Below, piece after piece: positions 15,876 to 27,537 of a DNA stretch of 60,989 bases. Source of the DNA: Roseomonas sp. 18066 (GTDB lineage: Bacteria > Pseudomonadota > Alphaproteobacteria > Acetobacterales > Acetobacteraceae); assembly GCF_902706185.1 (NCBI RefSeq), contig NZ_CACSJM010000012.1:1-60989 (forward strand). The letters are read 5' to 3'. How positions within the stretch are numbered: the stretch's first letter is position 1; each line of letters begins with the position of its first letter. The position numbers were made by a program, and so were the translations under genes. The notes under the pieces were generated by a model. The model saw nothing but the letters and a program-made list of their open reading frames with translations, did no database searches and was not told the origin of the DNA.

Positions 15876-17186
15876 ATGGCGACAGGACGGCAGATGCGGC
15901 TGGTGGCCTATCTGAAGACCGGGCCGACTGCGCTGCATGTCGGCGGCTGGCGCCACCCGGAATCGACGCTGGACGACATCCTGTCGCCGCAGCGCTACCA
16001 GCAGATCGCCGTGCTGCTGGAGCAGGCCTGCTTCGACGCCTGCTTCTTCGCCGATCTCTTCGGCCTCTACGACCTGCATGGCGGCAGCTTCGATGCCTAT
16101 CTGCGCCGCGGCGGCCAGATCAGCTTCCTCGACCCCACCGTGGTGCTGCCGGTGATGGCGGCGGCGACGCGGCATATCGGGCTCGGCGCCACGCTGTCGA
16201 CCAGCTTCCACACCGCCTATCACCTGGCGCGCTGGCTCGGCTCGCTCGACGCCATGAGCGGCGGCCGCGTCGCCTGGAACGTGGTGACCTCGGCCACCGA
16301 CCTCGAGGCGCAGAATGCCGGCCTCGAGTCCCTCCCCCCGCGGGAGGAGCGCTACGACCGCGCCGACGAGGTGCTGGAGGCCTGCTGCGCGCTGTGGGAA
16401 GGCTGGGACCCCGACGCCATGGTGCTGGACAAGGCGGCCGGGGTGCTGGCCGACCCGTCCAAGGTCCGCTACGCGCATTATGCGGGGAAATGGGTGAAGA
16501 CGCGCGGGCCGCTGTCGATCCCGCGCAGCCCGCAGGGGCGGCCGGTGATCATGCAGGCCGGCAGCAGCGACCGCGGCCGCGACTTCGCCGCCCGCTGGGC
16601 CGAGCTGGTCTTCACCACCCAGCGCGACCCCGCCGACATGCGCGCCTTCCGCGACAACCTGCATGGCCGCATGGCCGCGCGCGGCCGGGCGCCGGGCGAC
16701 TGCGCCATCCTGCCCGGCATTTCCGTGGTCCTCGGCGAGACCGAGAGCATCGCCCGCGAGCGCGCCGACTATCTCAACGGCCTGATCGATCCCGAGCTGA
16801 ACCTGGCCGCCTCCTCCTCCAGCCTCGGCGCCGACCTGACGAAGCTGCAGGAAGGCGGCAGCCTGGAGGCGCTGCAGGGCAACCAGGGCATGCAGGGCAC
16901 CCGCGACGTGCTGGAGCAGACGATGAAGGCGGAAGGCCTGACGCTGCGCCAGGCCGCCCAGCGCCGCAACACCGGCCGCGAGATCGTCGGCACCGCCACC
17001 CAGGTCGCCGACCGGCTGGAGGCGATCTTCACCAGCGGCGCCTGCGACGGCTTCGTGCTGGCGCCCACCATGTTTCCCGGCATGTTCGAGCAGTTCTGCC
17101 GCTCGGTGGTGCCCGAGCTGCAGCGGCGCGGGCTGTTCCGCACCCGCTATCCGGGCACCACGCTGCGCGACACGCTGCGCGGCTGA
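15876..17186 (+). CDS. NtaA/SnaA/DszA-family FMN-dependent monooxygenase
   Basis: Predicted 436-residue flavin monooxygenase of the bacterial-luciferase-like group (NtaA/SnaA/SoxA/DszA). These enzymes use FMNH2 from a separate reductase and O2 to attack xenobiotic or sulfur/nitrogen compounds. Family marks are HVGGWRHPES at the start, FFADLFGLYD, THIGLG-type (TRHIGLGATLSTSF), GGRVAWNVVTSAT, PQGRPVIMQAGSSDRGRDF, and a C-terminal GTxxQVADRLEAIF. The length is normal. An SBP and two permease genes follow 19 bp later on the same strand, suggesting that the transporter imports the monooxygenase substrate. No flavin reductase gene is nearby. Confidence 0.92.
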   Translation: MATGRQMRLVAYLKTGPTALHVGGWRHPESTLDDILSPQRYQQIAVLLEQACFDACFFADLFGLYDLHGGSFDAYLRRGGQISFLDPTVVLPVMAAATRHIGLGATLSTSFHTAYHLARWLGSLDAMSGGRVAWNVVTSATDLEAQNAGLESLPPREERYDRADEVLEACCALWEGWDPDAMVLDKAAGVLADPSKVRYAHYAGKWVKTRGPLSIPRSPQGRPVIMQAGSSDRGRDFAARWAELVFTTQRDPADMRAFRDNLHGRMAARGRAPGDCAILPGISVVLGETESIARERADYLNGLIDPELNLAASSSSLGADLTKLQEGGSLEALQGNQGMQGTRDVLEQTMKAEGLTLRQAAQRRNTGREIVGTATQVADRLEAIFTSGACDGFVLAPTMFPGMFEQFCRSVVPELQRRGLFRTRYPGTTLRDTLRG

Positions 17187-17205
17187 GCCCGAAGAGGAGA
17201 GCGCC

Positions 17206-18252
17206 ATGACCAAGACCTCCCGCCGCCGGCTGCTCGCCGCCGCCGCCGGCCTGCCGATGGCGACCGGCGCCCTGGCGCAGCCGGCCAGCCTGCGCGGCAC
17301 CACCCTGGTCTTCGCCAGCTGGGGCGGCGCCTATCAGGAGGCGCAGCGCCGCGCCTATTGCGACCCCTTCGCCGCCGAGACCGGGGCGCGGGTGGTGCAG
17401 GACGGGCCGATGAACGCCGCGCGCTTCCGCACCATGATCGAGGGCGGCGCGCCGGATTGGGATGTCGCCGACATCACCCTCGATTTCCTCTATGCCGGCG
17501 CCAAGGACAATCTGTTCGAGCCGATCGACAAATCGGTCGTCGACACCAGCCGCATCGACCCGAAGTTCGTCCACGCGTTCGGCGTCGGCTGCATCGTCTG
17601 GTCCTACAACCTGGCCTTCAACACCCAGACCTTCCCCGGGGCGAAGGCGCCGAAGACATGGGCGGATCTGTTCGACCTGCAGCGCTTCCCCGGCAAGCGC
17701 TGCCTGCTGGACAATGCGGTGGCCAATTTCGAGGTGGCGCTGCTGGCCGATGGCGTAGCGCCCGAGGCGCTCTATCCGCTCGACATCGACCGCGCGCTGC
17801 GCAAGCTCGACACCATCCGCGCCCAGACCATCTTCTGGTCGACCAACAGCCAGGCGCAGCAGCTTTTCGTCGACGAGGAGGTGGGGCTCGGCCTGATCCT
17901 CAACGGCCGCGCCTATGACGCAGCGAAGAAGGGCGCGCCGATCGCCGTCAGCTGGGCGCAGAACATCCAGTCGGTCGACTATCTGGTGGTGCCGCGCGGC
18001 GCCAAGCAGAAAGCGGCGGCGATGCGGCTGATCGACACCATGACGCGGGCCGAGAACCAGGCGAAGCTCGCCAATATAATCGCCTATTCGCCGACCAACC
18101 CGGCGGCTTTTTCCGCGATCGACCCGGCCATCGCGCCCTGGCTCTGCACCGCGCCGGAGAATGCGCGGCAGGGCTTCGTGGTGAATGCCGAATACTGGCG
18201 CGACCACCAGCGCGCCGCCCTCGAACGCTGGACCGCCTGGAAGCTGAAGTGA
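17206..18252 (+). CDS. ABC transporter substrate-binding protein, PotD-like (family 1)
   Basis: Predicted 348-residue periplasmic receptor of the spermidine/putrescine group. Signal peptide: SRRRLL at residues 5-10, hydrophobic core, and cleavage after ALAQ near residue 25. The mature start TTLVFASWGGAYQEAQRRA is typical, as are KTWADLFD and VGLGLILNGRAYD. GAGGAG precedes the ATG closely. Its stop overlaps the GTG start of the permease (GTGA). Although PotD-like, this family also binds other cationic or aromatic compounds, and the upstream monooxygenase makes a non-polyamine ligand plausible. Confidence 0.92.
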   Translation: MTKTSRRRLLAAAAGLPMATGALAQPASLRGTTLVFASWGGAYQEAQRRAYCDPFAAETGARVVQDGPMNAARFRTMIEGGAPDWDVADITLDFLYAGAKDNLFEPIDKSVVDTSRIDPKFVHAFGVGCIVWSYNLAFNTQTFPGAKAPKTWADLFDLQRFPGKRCLLDNAVANFEVALLADGVAPEALYPLDIDRALRKLDTIRAQTIFWSTNSQAQQLFVDEEVGLGLILNGRAYDAAKKGAPIAVSWAQNIQSVDYLVVPRGAKQKAAAMRLIDTMTRAENQAKLANIIAYSPTNPAAFSAIDPAIAPWLCTAPENARQGFVVNAEYWRDHQRAALERWTAWKLK

Positions 18253-19064
18253 CGACACGACGCCTCGGCCCCTGGCTGCTGCTGGCCCCTGCCCTGCTGG
18301 CGCTCTTTGTCGCGTTTGCCCTGCCCGTCGGGATGCTGCTGTCGCGCGCCTTCACCGAGCCGGGCAGCTTTTCCACGCTTTGGGAAAGGCCGGTCTATCT
18401 GCAGGTGCTGGGCAACACGCTGCTGATCAGCGCGGTGGCCACGCCGATTGCCCTTCTATTGGGCTTCCCCGTCGCCCATGCCATGGCGCATGGCAGCGCG
18501 CGGGTCCGGCGGCTGCTGCTGTTCCTGGTGCTGCTGCCCTTCTGGACCAGCCTGCTGGTGCGCAGCTTCGCCACCATCATCCTGCTGCAGCGGCGCGGGC
18601 CGGTGAACGCGCTGCTGCTCAACCTCGGCATCACCGAAGCGCCGCTGCCGCTGCTGCACAACCTGGCCGGGCTGATGATCGGCGCCATCCAGCTGCTGCT
18701 GCCCTTCGTCATCCTGCCGCTCTACGCGGTGATGCGGCGGATCGAGCCCGGCTACATGCGCGCCGCCATCAGCCTGGGCGCCGCGCCAGCCCAGGCCTTC
18801 TGGCGCGTCTACATGCCGCTCTGCCTGCCCGGGGTGATGACCGGGGGCGCGCTCGTCTTCATCTCGATGCTGGGCTATTTCGTGACGCCGGCGCTGCTCG
18901 GCGGGCCGCGCCAGACCATGGTGGCGCAGCTGATCCAGGACCAGGTCGCGCAATTCGGCAACTGGGGCCTGGCCGGCGCGCTGTCGCTGCTGTTGCTGGC
19001 GGCGGTCTTCCTGCTGCTCGGTATCGCCTGGCGCGCCACGGCGGCGCGGAGCGTCACGCCATGA
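18249..19064 (+). CDS. ABC transporter permease, PotB-like
   Basis: Predicted 271-residue inner-membrane permease with six transmembrane helices. The N-terminal helix LLLAPALLALFVAFALPVGM is followed by a periplasmic loop. The EAA-type coupling loop is AAISLGAAPAQAFWRVYMPL around residues 174-193. The start is GTG and overlaps the SBP stop; its own stop overlaps the ATG of the next permease. It is the first permease of a PotBC-type heterodimer. No ATPase gene follows, so energy must come from an ATPase encoded elsewhere. Confidence 0.92.
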   Translation: MTTRRLGPWLLLAPALLALFVAFALPVGMLLSRAFTEPGSFSTLWERPVYLQVLGNTLLISAVATPIALLLGFPVAHAMAHGSARVRRLLLFLVLLPFWTSLLVRSFATIILLQRRGPVNALLLNLGITEAPLPLLHNLAGLMIGAIQLLLPFVILPLYAVMRRIEPGYMRAAISLGAAPAQAFWRVYMPLCLPGVMTGGALVFISMLGYFVTPALLGGPRQTMVAQLIQDQVAQFGNWGLAGALSLLLLAAVFLLLGIAWRATAARSVTP

Positions 19065-19834
19065 CCGCCTGGCGCTGGCTGCGCGGCGCCGTCTGCGCTT
19101 TGGTCGGCCTCTATCTGCTGGCGCCGCTGCTGGTGGTGCTGGTGATTTCCTTCAGCTCGGGCGCCTTCCTGCGATTTCCGCCGCCCGGCCTGTCGCTGCA
19201 ATGGTACCGGAACCTCGTCGCCGACCCGGCCTGGCTCGACTCGCTGGCGGTCAGCCTGCAGGTCTTGCTGCCGGCCGCGCTGATCGCGACGGCGCTGGGC
19301 ACCGCCGCGGCCCTCGCCCTGGTGCGCGGGAAAATCCGCGGCGCCGCGTTTCTCGCAGCCTTCCTGCTGTCGCCGCTGGTGGTGCCGGGCGTCATCACCG
19401 CCGCCGGCCTGTTCCTGGCGTTCCGCCTGCTGGGATGGAACGGCACCCTGGCCGGGCTGGTGATCGGCCATGTCGTGCTGACGGTGCCCTATGTCGTGGC
19501 CACCGTCGGCGCGGCGCTGCGGGTCATGGACCCGGCGCTGGAACGCGCCGCCGCCGGGCTGGGCGCGCCGCCCTGGATGACCTTCCGCCGCGTCACCCTG
19601 CCGCTGCTGGCGCCGGCCGTCGCCTCCAGCCTGCTGTTCGCCATGGTGCTGTCCTTCGACGAGCTGATGGTCTCGCTGTTCAACGGCTCGGCCACCCTGC
19701 GCACCGTGCCGGTGCAGATGTGGTCCAACCTGCGCGGCGACTTCGACCCGACCATCGCCGCCATCGCCGCGCTCTGCTTCCTGGTGGCGCTGACGGCGCT
19801 GGCGGCGGAAGCGTTGCTGCGCCGGCGCGGCTAA
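19061..19834 (+). CDS. ABC transporter permease, PotC-like
   Basis: Predicted 257-residue inner-membrane permease, second half of the PotBC-type pair. It has an N-terminal helix (about 8-30), SLQWYRNLV typical of PotC homologues, and the coupling loop RAAAGLGAPPWMTFRRVTLP near residues 165-184. The sequence FDELMVSLFNG is also characteristic of this subfamily. The ATG overlaps the previous stop. The operon ends here: 246 bp of non-coding sequence follow, with no ATPase gene. Confidence 0.92.
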   Translation: MTAWRWLRGAVCALVGLYLLAPLLVVLVISFSSGAFLRFPPPGLSLQWYRNLVADPAWLDSLAVSLQVLLPAALIATALGTAAALALVRGKIRGAAFLAAFLLSPLVVPGVITAAGLFLAFRLLGWNGTLAGLVIGHVVLTVPYVVATVGAALRVMDPALERAAAGLGAPPWMTFRRVTLPLLAPAVASSLLFAMVLSFDELMVSLFNGSATLRTVPVQMWSNLRGDFDPTIAAIAALCFLVALTALAAEALLRRRG

Positions 19835-20080
19835 GGGCGTGACCGCCTGCGCCGCGACGGTCCGGAAGGCGGGATCACGCGGCCGGACGAAGGCCGGGGC
19901 CGGCACCGCGATTTTGCAGCGCGAGACATCGTTTTTCGCCATTAACAATTGACTGTCCAGCCAGATGAAAGCGAAGCAACACGCTGTGCAAGACAATTCC
20001 TTCCGGCGCATTTTCATGCTAGGTCGGTAGTCTTCACACAAAAGTGCGCGCCCCTGCGGGGGCGACGGGACAGGCCGGCG

Positions 20081-20451
20081 ATGATGGTTGAGCGTCTCCC
20101 TTCCGGGGGCGAACAGGCGGGCGGGCGGGCCGCGCATTGGCGCAGCCTGCGTCCGGCGGCGCTGCTGCTGGTGGCCAGCCTCGTCGGCACCGCCGCGCTC
20201 GGCATCGTCGCACCGCGTCCCGCCGCCACCATGGCCGTCATCGGCGCGCCCTGGTGGGACGCGCCCCGGATGGCGGCCATCGCCATCGCCGCCGGCGCCC
20301 GGCTGGTCGATGCCGGCCGCTTCGGCAATGTGCTGATCGTCCGCCGCGGCGAGGGCGAGGACACCGACCTGGCCGCCGCCCTCTACACCGCCGGCGCCTG
20401 GCTGGTGCTGGACGCGCCCGGGCCGCGCGGCTGCCTGGCGGGATTTTCCGG

Positions 20452-20455
<4 letters not shown>
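20081..20455 (+). CDS. Small membrane-anchored protein of a kinase operon, unknown function
   Basis: Predicted 124-residue protein, not recognised. There is one hydrophobic segment at about residues 28-46 (LLLVASLVGTAALGIVA), then a small domain that would lie in the periplasm if the N-terminus is cytoplasmic. That domain contains an APWWDAPRMAAIAIAAGARL stretch and ends with a probable strand pair (ALYTAGAWLVLDAPG). Its TGA overlaps the ATG of the hybrid kinase (ATGA), so the two are translationally coupled. An accessory or sensing role for the kinase is a reasonable inference but nothing more. Two tandem ATGs occur; the first was used. A 246-bp, locally AT-rich promoter region precedes it. 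Confidence 0.7.
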
Positions 20456-23282
<2,827 letters not shown>

Positions 23283-23286
<4 letters not shown>

Positions 23287-24209
23287 GGCGTCCGAACATC
23301 CTGATCGTCGATGACGAGGTCTCGAACATCGAGATCATCAGCGCCATCCTGGAGGACGATCACGAGGTCTGCTTCGCGACCTCCGGCGAGGAGGCGCTGC
23401 AGATCGCCCGCGCCGAGCTGCCCGACCTGATCCTGCTCGACGTGCTGATGCCCGGCCTCGACGGCTACGAGGTCTGCCGCCAGCTCAAGGCCGATGCGGT
23501 GCTGTCCGACGTGCCGGTGATCTTCACCACCGCGCTCGGCGACCAGGAGGCCGAGGTGAAGGGCCTCGAGCTCGGCGCCATCGACTATGTCACCAAGCCG
23601 GTGGCCCCCGTCATCCTGCGCGCCCGCGTGCGCAACCACCTCGACATGAAGCGGATGCGCGACGAGCTGGCGGAGCTCGCCGTCACCGACGCGCTGACGG
23701 GCCTGGGCAACCGCCGCTGCCTGGAGACGCGGCTGGCGCAGGAGGCGGCGCGGCTGGCGGCGCGCGGCGAGATGCTGTCGATCATCATCCTCGATGTCGA
23801 CTTCTTCAAGCGCTTCAACGACCTCTATGGCCATGCCGAGGGCGATCGCTGCCTGACCATGGTGGCCTCGGCGCTGAACCGCGCCATGCATCGCAGCAGC
23901 CACCTGGCGGCGCGCTATGGCGGCGAGGAGTTCGCCTGCATCCTGCCGGGCCTTGGGCATGAAGATGCGATGGAGATGGCGCAGTCGATCCTGACCCGGA
24001 TCCAGGCGCTGGGCATCCCGCATTCGGCCTCCGACGTCGCGCCGTATGTGACGGTGACGGCGGGCGTGGCCACCGCCGCCTGCCGCGCCGAGGTCGAGCC
24101 GCAGCGCTGGATCGTCGCCGCCGACCGGCAGCTCTATGCCGCCAAGGCCGCCGGCCGCAACAACGTGGTCGGCCGCTTCTACGACGCCATGGCCCTGGCG
24201 GATCTGTAG
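23283..24209 (+). CDS. PleD-like response regulator with GGDEF (diguanylate cyclase) domain
   Basis: Predicted 308-residue cytosolic enzyme that would make cyclic di-GMP when its receiver is phosphorylated. The receiver domain spans residues 4-120 with acidic pocket Asp10/Asp11, phospho-Asp53 (LLLDVLMPGLDG) and Lys105. The GGDEF domain spans about 130-300, with DALTGLGNRR, DVDFFKRFNDLYGHAEGD and an intact active site YGGEEF (213-217). The inhibitory I-site, normally RxxD six residues before GGEEF, reads RSSH, so product feedback may be lost. The start is TTG overlapping the kinase stop (TTGA). Coupling to the hybrid kinase makes a linear phosphorelay to c-di-GMP likely. Confidence 0.93.
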
Positions 24210-24216
24210 GGCCGCC

Positions 24217-25557
24217 TCAGCCGGCCGCCCGCGGATGCGGCGGCCGGCGCAGGCCCAGATTGTCCCGCAGCGTGCGCCCCTCGTAGACGCTGCGCATCAG
24301 CCCGCGCCGCTGCAGCTCCGGCACCACCAGGTCGACGAAGGCGTCGAGGTCGCGCGGCAGCAGGTTGAACATCAGCATGAAGCCGTCGCAGGCGCCGGCC
24401 TCGAACCAGGCCTGCATCTGGTCGGCGACCTGGACCGGCGTGCCGCGGATCGTCTTGTTGCCGCGCTCGTAGCGCAGGTAGAGCTGGCGCAGCGTCAGCT
24501 TCTCGACGCGGATCATCTGCACGATATGGTTGAAATACGCCTGGTGGAAATTGGCCGAGGCCGGGATGCGCTCCTCCGGGATCGGCTGGTCGAGGTCGAG
24601 GCCGGACAGGTCGGCCTCCAGGTCCATCGCCAGCCGGCTGCGCCCGACATCGGGGTGGATCAGCGCCTGCAACTCCGCATGCATGTCCTCCGCCTCCTGC
24701 GCGCTGGCGGCAACCAGCACCGGCAGCCCGGCCAGCAGCTTCAGCTGGTCCGGGTCGCGGCCATGCTTCGGCATCCGCCCCTTCAGGTCGCGGTAGAAGC
24801 GGACGCCGTCCTCGATCGTCGATTCCGAGCCGAACACCACCTCCGCCGTCTCGGCCGCCAGCTCCTTCCCCGTCTCCGAGGCGCCGGCCTGGATGATCAC
24901 CGGCCGGCCCTGCGGCGGCCGCGCGATGTTCAGCGCGCCGTTGACGCGGAAATTCGCCCCCTCATGCGCCACGGCATGCTGCTTGGCCGGGTCGAAGAAC
25001 AGCCCCTGGGCGCGGTCGCGGATGAAGGCGTCATCCTCCCAGCTGTCCCAGAGCTTGCTGACCACCTCGACGAACTCGCGCGCCCGGGCATAGCGGTCGC
25101 CATGCGCCGGCAGCTTGTCCAGGCCGAAATTCTTCGCGGCGAAGTCGTTGGCCGAGGTCACCACGTTCCAGGCCGCGCGGCCCCGGCTCAGATGGTCGAG
25201 CGAGGCGAATTGCCGGGCGATGTTGTAGGGCTCGCTGAAGCTGGTGCTGGCGGTGCCGCCCAGCCCGATATGCCGCGTCGCCCCCGACAGCGCCGAGAGC
25301 AGCGTGATCGGCTCGAAGACATTCATGAACAGCGGCATGCGGCTGAAGGCCGTCAGGTTGCTGGTGCGCGCCGCCGGCGTGTCGGCGATGAAGAACAGGT
25401 CGAACAGCCCGCGCTCGGCGGTCTGCGCGATGCGCTGATAATAGTCGATGCTGGTCGAGGCATCGGCCTGGGCCTCGGGATGCAGCCAGGAGGCGACGTG
25501 ATAGCCGGTCGGATGCACCAGCGTCGCCAGCGCCATCTTCTTGTCGGTTGTCGCCAT
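24217..25557 (-). CDS. NtaA/SnaA/DszA-family FMN-dependent monooxygenase
   Basis: Predicted 446-residue flavin monooxygenase of the luciferase-like group. Marks: HPTGYHVASWLHPEA near the N-terminus, LFFIADTPAART, TRHIGLGGTASTSFSEPYNI, GRAAWNVVTSANDFAAKNFG, PQGRPVIIQAGASETGKELA, and a C-terminal GTPVQVADQMQAWF. It needs reduced FMN from a reductase encoded elsewhere. It is convergent with the diguanylate cyclase gene (7 bp apart) and lies 71 bp downstream of mntH on the same strand. The substrate is unknown; relatives act on nitrilotriacetate, alkanesulfonates, dibenzothiophene sulfone or pyrimidines. Confidence 0.92.
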   Translation of the reverse strand: MATTDKKMALATLVHPTGYHVASWLHPEAQADASTSIDYYQRIAQTAERGLFDLFFIADTPAARTSNLTAFSRMPLFMNVFEPITLLSALSGATRHIGLGGTASTSFSEPYNIARQFASLDHLSRGRAAWNVVTSANDFAAKNFGLDKLPAHGDRYARAREFVEVVSKLWDSWEDDAFIRDRAQGLFFDPAKQHAVAHEGANFRVNGALNIARPPQGRPVIIQAGASETGKELAAETAEVVFGSESTIEDGVRFYRDLKGRMPKHGRDPDQLKLLAGLPVLVAASAQEAEDMHAELQALIHPDVGRSRLAMDLEADLSGLDLDQPIPEERIPASANFHQAYFNHIVQMIRVEKLTLRQLYLRYERGNKTIRGTPVQVADQMQAWFEAGACDGFMLMFNLLPRDLDAFVDLVVPELQRRGLMRSVYEGRTLRDNLGLRRPPHPRAAG

Positions 25558-25628
25558 CGCCCGGGCCCCCGCTGATCGAGCGAGCTTTGTCCCAGGCGGC
25601 GGCGGCGCTGTCCAGACGGCGGCGCGGG

Positions 25629-26930
25629 TCAGCCGCCGGCGAGGAAATCCGTGATCAGCTTCAGGTTCAGCGCCACGATCAGCAGCGCGATGGCCCAGCC
25701 CAGCCAGAGCTGCCAGCGCGGCGCCGCCAGCCCGCCCAGCCGCGCCCGGTCCGAGGCGAAGAACATCAGCGGGATCACCGCGAAGGGCAGCTGCAGCGAC
25801 AGCACCACCTGGCTGAGCACCAGCAGCTGCGCCGTGCCGCTCTCGCCCGAATGCCAGGTCACCAGCACGGCGGGGACGATGGCCACCGACCGCGTCGCCA
25901 GCCGCCGCCAGAACGGCGGCAGGCGGAAGCGCAGGAAGCCCTCCATGACGACCTGGCCGGCCAGCGTCGCGGTGACGGTCGCGTTCATCCCGCACAGCAG
26001 CAGGGCGACGGCGAAGAACGTCGCCGCCAGCCCGCTGCCCAGCAGCGGCGCCATCAGCTGGTAGGCGTCCTGGATCTCCGCGACCTCGGTGTGGCCGCCG
26101 GCATGGAAGGTCGCCGCCGCCAGGATCAGGATCGCCGAATTGACCAGCAGCGCCAGCCCCAGCGCCACGCTGCTGTCGATCGAGGCGAAGCGCACCGCCT
26201 CGCGCTTCTCCGCCAGGCTGTCGCCGACATCGCGCGACTGCACCAGCGCCGTGTGCAGGTACAGGTTGTGCGGCATCACCGTGGCGCCGATGATCCCCAT
26301 GGCGATATAGAGCTGCGCCTTGTCGGTGGCGATCGAGGCCGCCGGCACATAGCCGCGCAGCACCGCGCCCCAGTCGGGATCGGCCAGCGCGATCTGCAGC
26401 CCGAAGCAGCCGACGATCAGCAGGATCAGCCCGAAGACCAGCGCCTCCAGCCAGCGCATCCCCTTGTGCTGCAGCCAGAGGATGGCGAAGGCGTCGAGCG
26501 CCGTCAGCATCACGCCATAGAGCAGCGGGATGCCGAACAGCAGTTCCAGCGCGATGGCGGTGCCGATCAGCTCGGCCAGGTCCGTGGCGCAGATGGCGAT
26601 CTCCGCCAGCAGCCACAGCGGATAGGCGATGGGCTTCGGAAAACGCTCGCGGCAGAGCTGCGCCAGGTCGCGCCCGGTGGCGATGCCGACCCGGATGCAC
26701 AGCGCCTGCAGCAGGATCGCCATCAGCGACGAGGCCAGCGCGACCGAGAGCAGCGTGTAGCCGAAGGCCGAGCCGCCGGCCAGCGCCGTCGCCCAGTTGC
26801 CCGGATCCATGTAGCCGACAGCGATCAGATAGCCCGGCCCAATGAAGGCGCCCAGCCGCTTCAGCCAGCCGGCCGCATGCGGCACCCGCACGCTGCGATG
26901 CACCTCCGGCAGGCTGCGGACGCCGTCCAT
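25629..26930 (-). CDS. mntH: NRAMP-family divalent metal (Mn2+) transporter
   Basis: Predicted 433-residue inner-membrane proton-coupled Mn(II) importer with about 11 transmembrane helices. The two metal-binding motifs are intact: DPGN in helix 1 ([10 protein letters not shown]) and MPHN in helix 6 ([11 protein letters not shown]). The length is normal. CGGAG lies seven bases upstream of the chosen ATG, and homology begins shortly after ([19 protein letters not shown]). An MntR-type box lies 16-35 bp upstream, predicting repression by manganese. This transporter supplies Mn for oxidative-stress enzymes; the divergent gene is a GNAT acetyltransferase without obvious link. Confidence 0.95.
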   Translation of the reverse strand: MDGVRSLPEVHRSVRVPHAAGWLKRLGAFIGPGYLIAVGYMDPGNWATALAGGSAFGYTLLSVALASSLMAILLQALCIRVGIATGRDLAQLCRERFPKPIAYPLWLLAEIAICATDLAELIGTAIALELLFGIPLLYGVMLTALDAFAILWLQHKGMRWLEALVFGLILLIVGCFGLQIALADPDWGAVLRGYVPAASIATDKAQLYIAMGIIGATVMPHNLYLHTALVQSRDVGDSLAEKREAVRFASIDSSVALGLALLVNSAILILAAATFHAGGHTEVAEIQDAYQLMAPLLGSGLAATFFAVALLLCGMNATVTATLAGQVVMEGFLRFRLPPFWRRLATRSVAIVPAVLVTWHSGESGTAQLLVLSQVVLSLQLPFAVIPLMFFASDRARLGGLAAPRWQLWLGWAIALLIVALNLKLITDFLAGG

Positions 26931-26945
26931 GCCGATACTCCGAAA

Positions 26946-26965
26946 AATGTAGCCTGTGCTATGAT
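26946..26965 (-). promoter_or_regulatory. MntR-type box upstream of mntH
   Basis: On the minus strand the 20 bases read ATCATAGCACAGGCTACATT. They match the enterobacterial MntR box core AACATAGCAAAGGCTATGTT at 16 of 20 positions, with the TAGC-N4-GCTA dyad intact. A second, wider inverted repeat (GTAGCCT at 26949-26955, AGGCTAC at 26975-26981) overlaps it. The consensus is recalled knowledge; binding is inferred. Confidence 0.6.
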
Positions 26966-27000
26966 ACGGGGGAGAGGCTACGGTGCAAGCCTGCCGCCCA

Positions 27001-27050
27001 GTAAAAGAAAGCGGCGGGGGGAGGTATCCCCCCGCACCCCCTTCTATTTC
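27001..27050 (-). repeat. REP-like palindromic repeat, copy 1
   Basis: Perfect 9-bp hairpin GCGGGGGGA / TCCCCCCGC (27014-27022 with 27027-27035, loop GGTA). On the minus strand it is preceded by GGGGGT and an A/G-rich flank. The same architecture recurs at 51984-52030 and 60670-60720. It is the most diverged of the three. It lies between mntH and the acetyltransferase gene. Confidence 0.6.
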
Positions 27051-27081
27051 TGTTCCTTGGCACCCACGGCAAAGGACACCC

Positions 27082-27534
27082 ATGGCTGGCACGCGATACG
27101 GCGTCGATCTGCGCGGCATCCAGGGCAACGATGCCCAGGACCTCGCCACGCTGCTCGGCACCACGCCAGAAAAAATGAGCCCGCGCATCGAAGCCCTGCT
27201 GCGCGATCCGGCGGCAACGGCGCTCGTCGCCACGGGGTGGAACGGCACGGTCATCGGCGTCGTCGCGCTGCGCTGGGGAAGCGACCTGCTCGCCGATCGC
27301 GGCGGCGCCAGCATCACGGCGCTGGTCGTCGCCAGCGACGATCGGCGCAGCGGCATCGGCAGGCTGCTGCTCAAGGCCGCCTCCCAGGCGGCACGCCAGC
27401 ATGGCTGCGACCAGATCGACATCGCCCTGCCGCCAGACGCCGAGGCCGCGGCCGCCTTCTGCGCGGCCCTCGGCTTCACCCCCGTGGGCCACAGCCTCAG
27501 CCGGCCGCTGCGCAAGCGCAGCGACAGCCGCTGA
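27082..27534 (+). CDS. GNAT family N-acetyltransferase
   Basis: Predicted 150-residue cytosolic acyltransferase of the Gcn5-related fold. The acetyl-CoA site is visible as [20 protein letters not shown] (R/Q-x-x-G-x-G/A form: RRSGIG). It is preceded by the beta strand [10 protein letters not shown] and followed by the typical C-terminal [27 protein letters not shown] lies six to seven bases before the ATG. An upstream in-frame ATG at 26983 would cross the hairpin repeat, so it is unlikely. Acceptor unknown. Three bases separate it from the convergent hyuB gene. Confidence 0.88.
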   Translation: MAGTRYGVDLRGIQGNDAQDLATLLGTTPEKMSPRIEALLRDPAATALVATGWNGTVIGVVALRWGSDLLADRGGASITALVVASDDRRSGIGRLLLKAASQAARQHGCDQIDIALPPDAEAAAAFCAALGFTPVGHSLSRPLRKRSDSR

Positions 27535-27537
27535 AGG

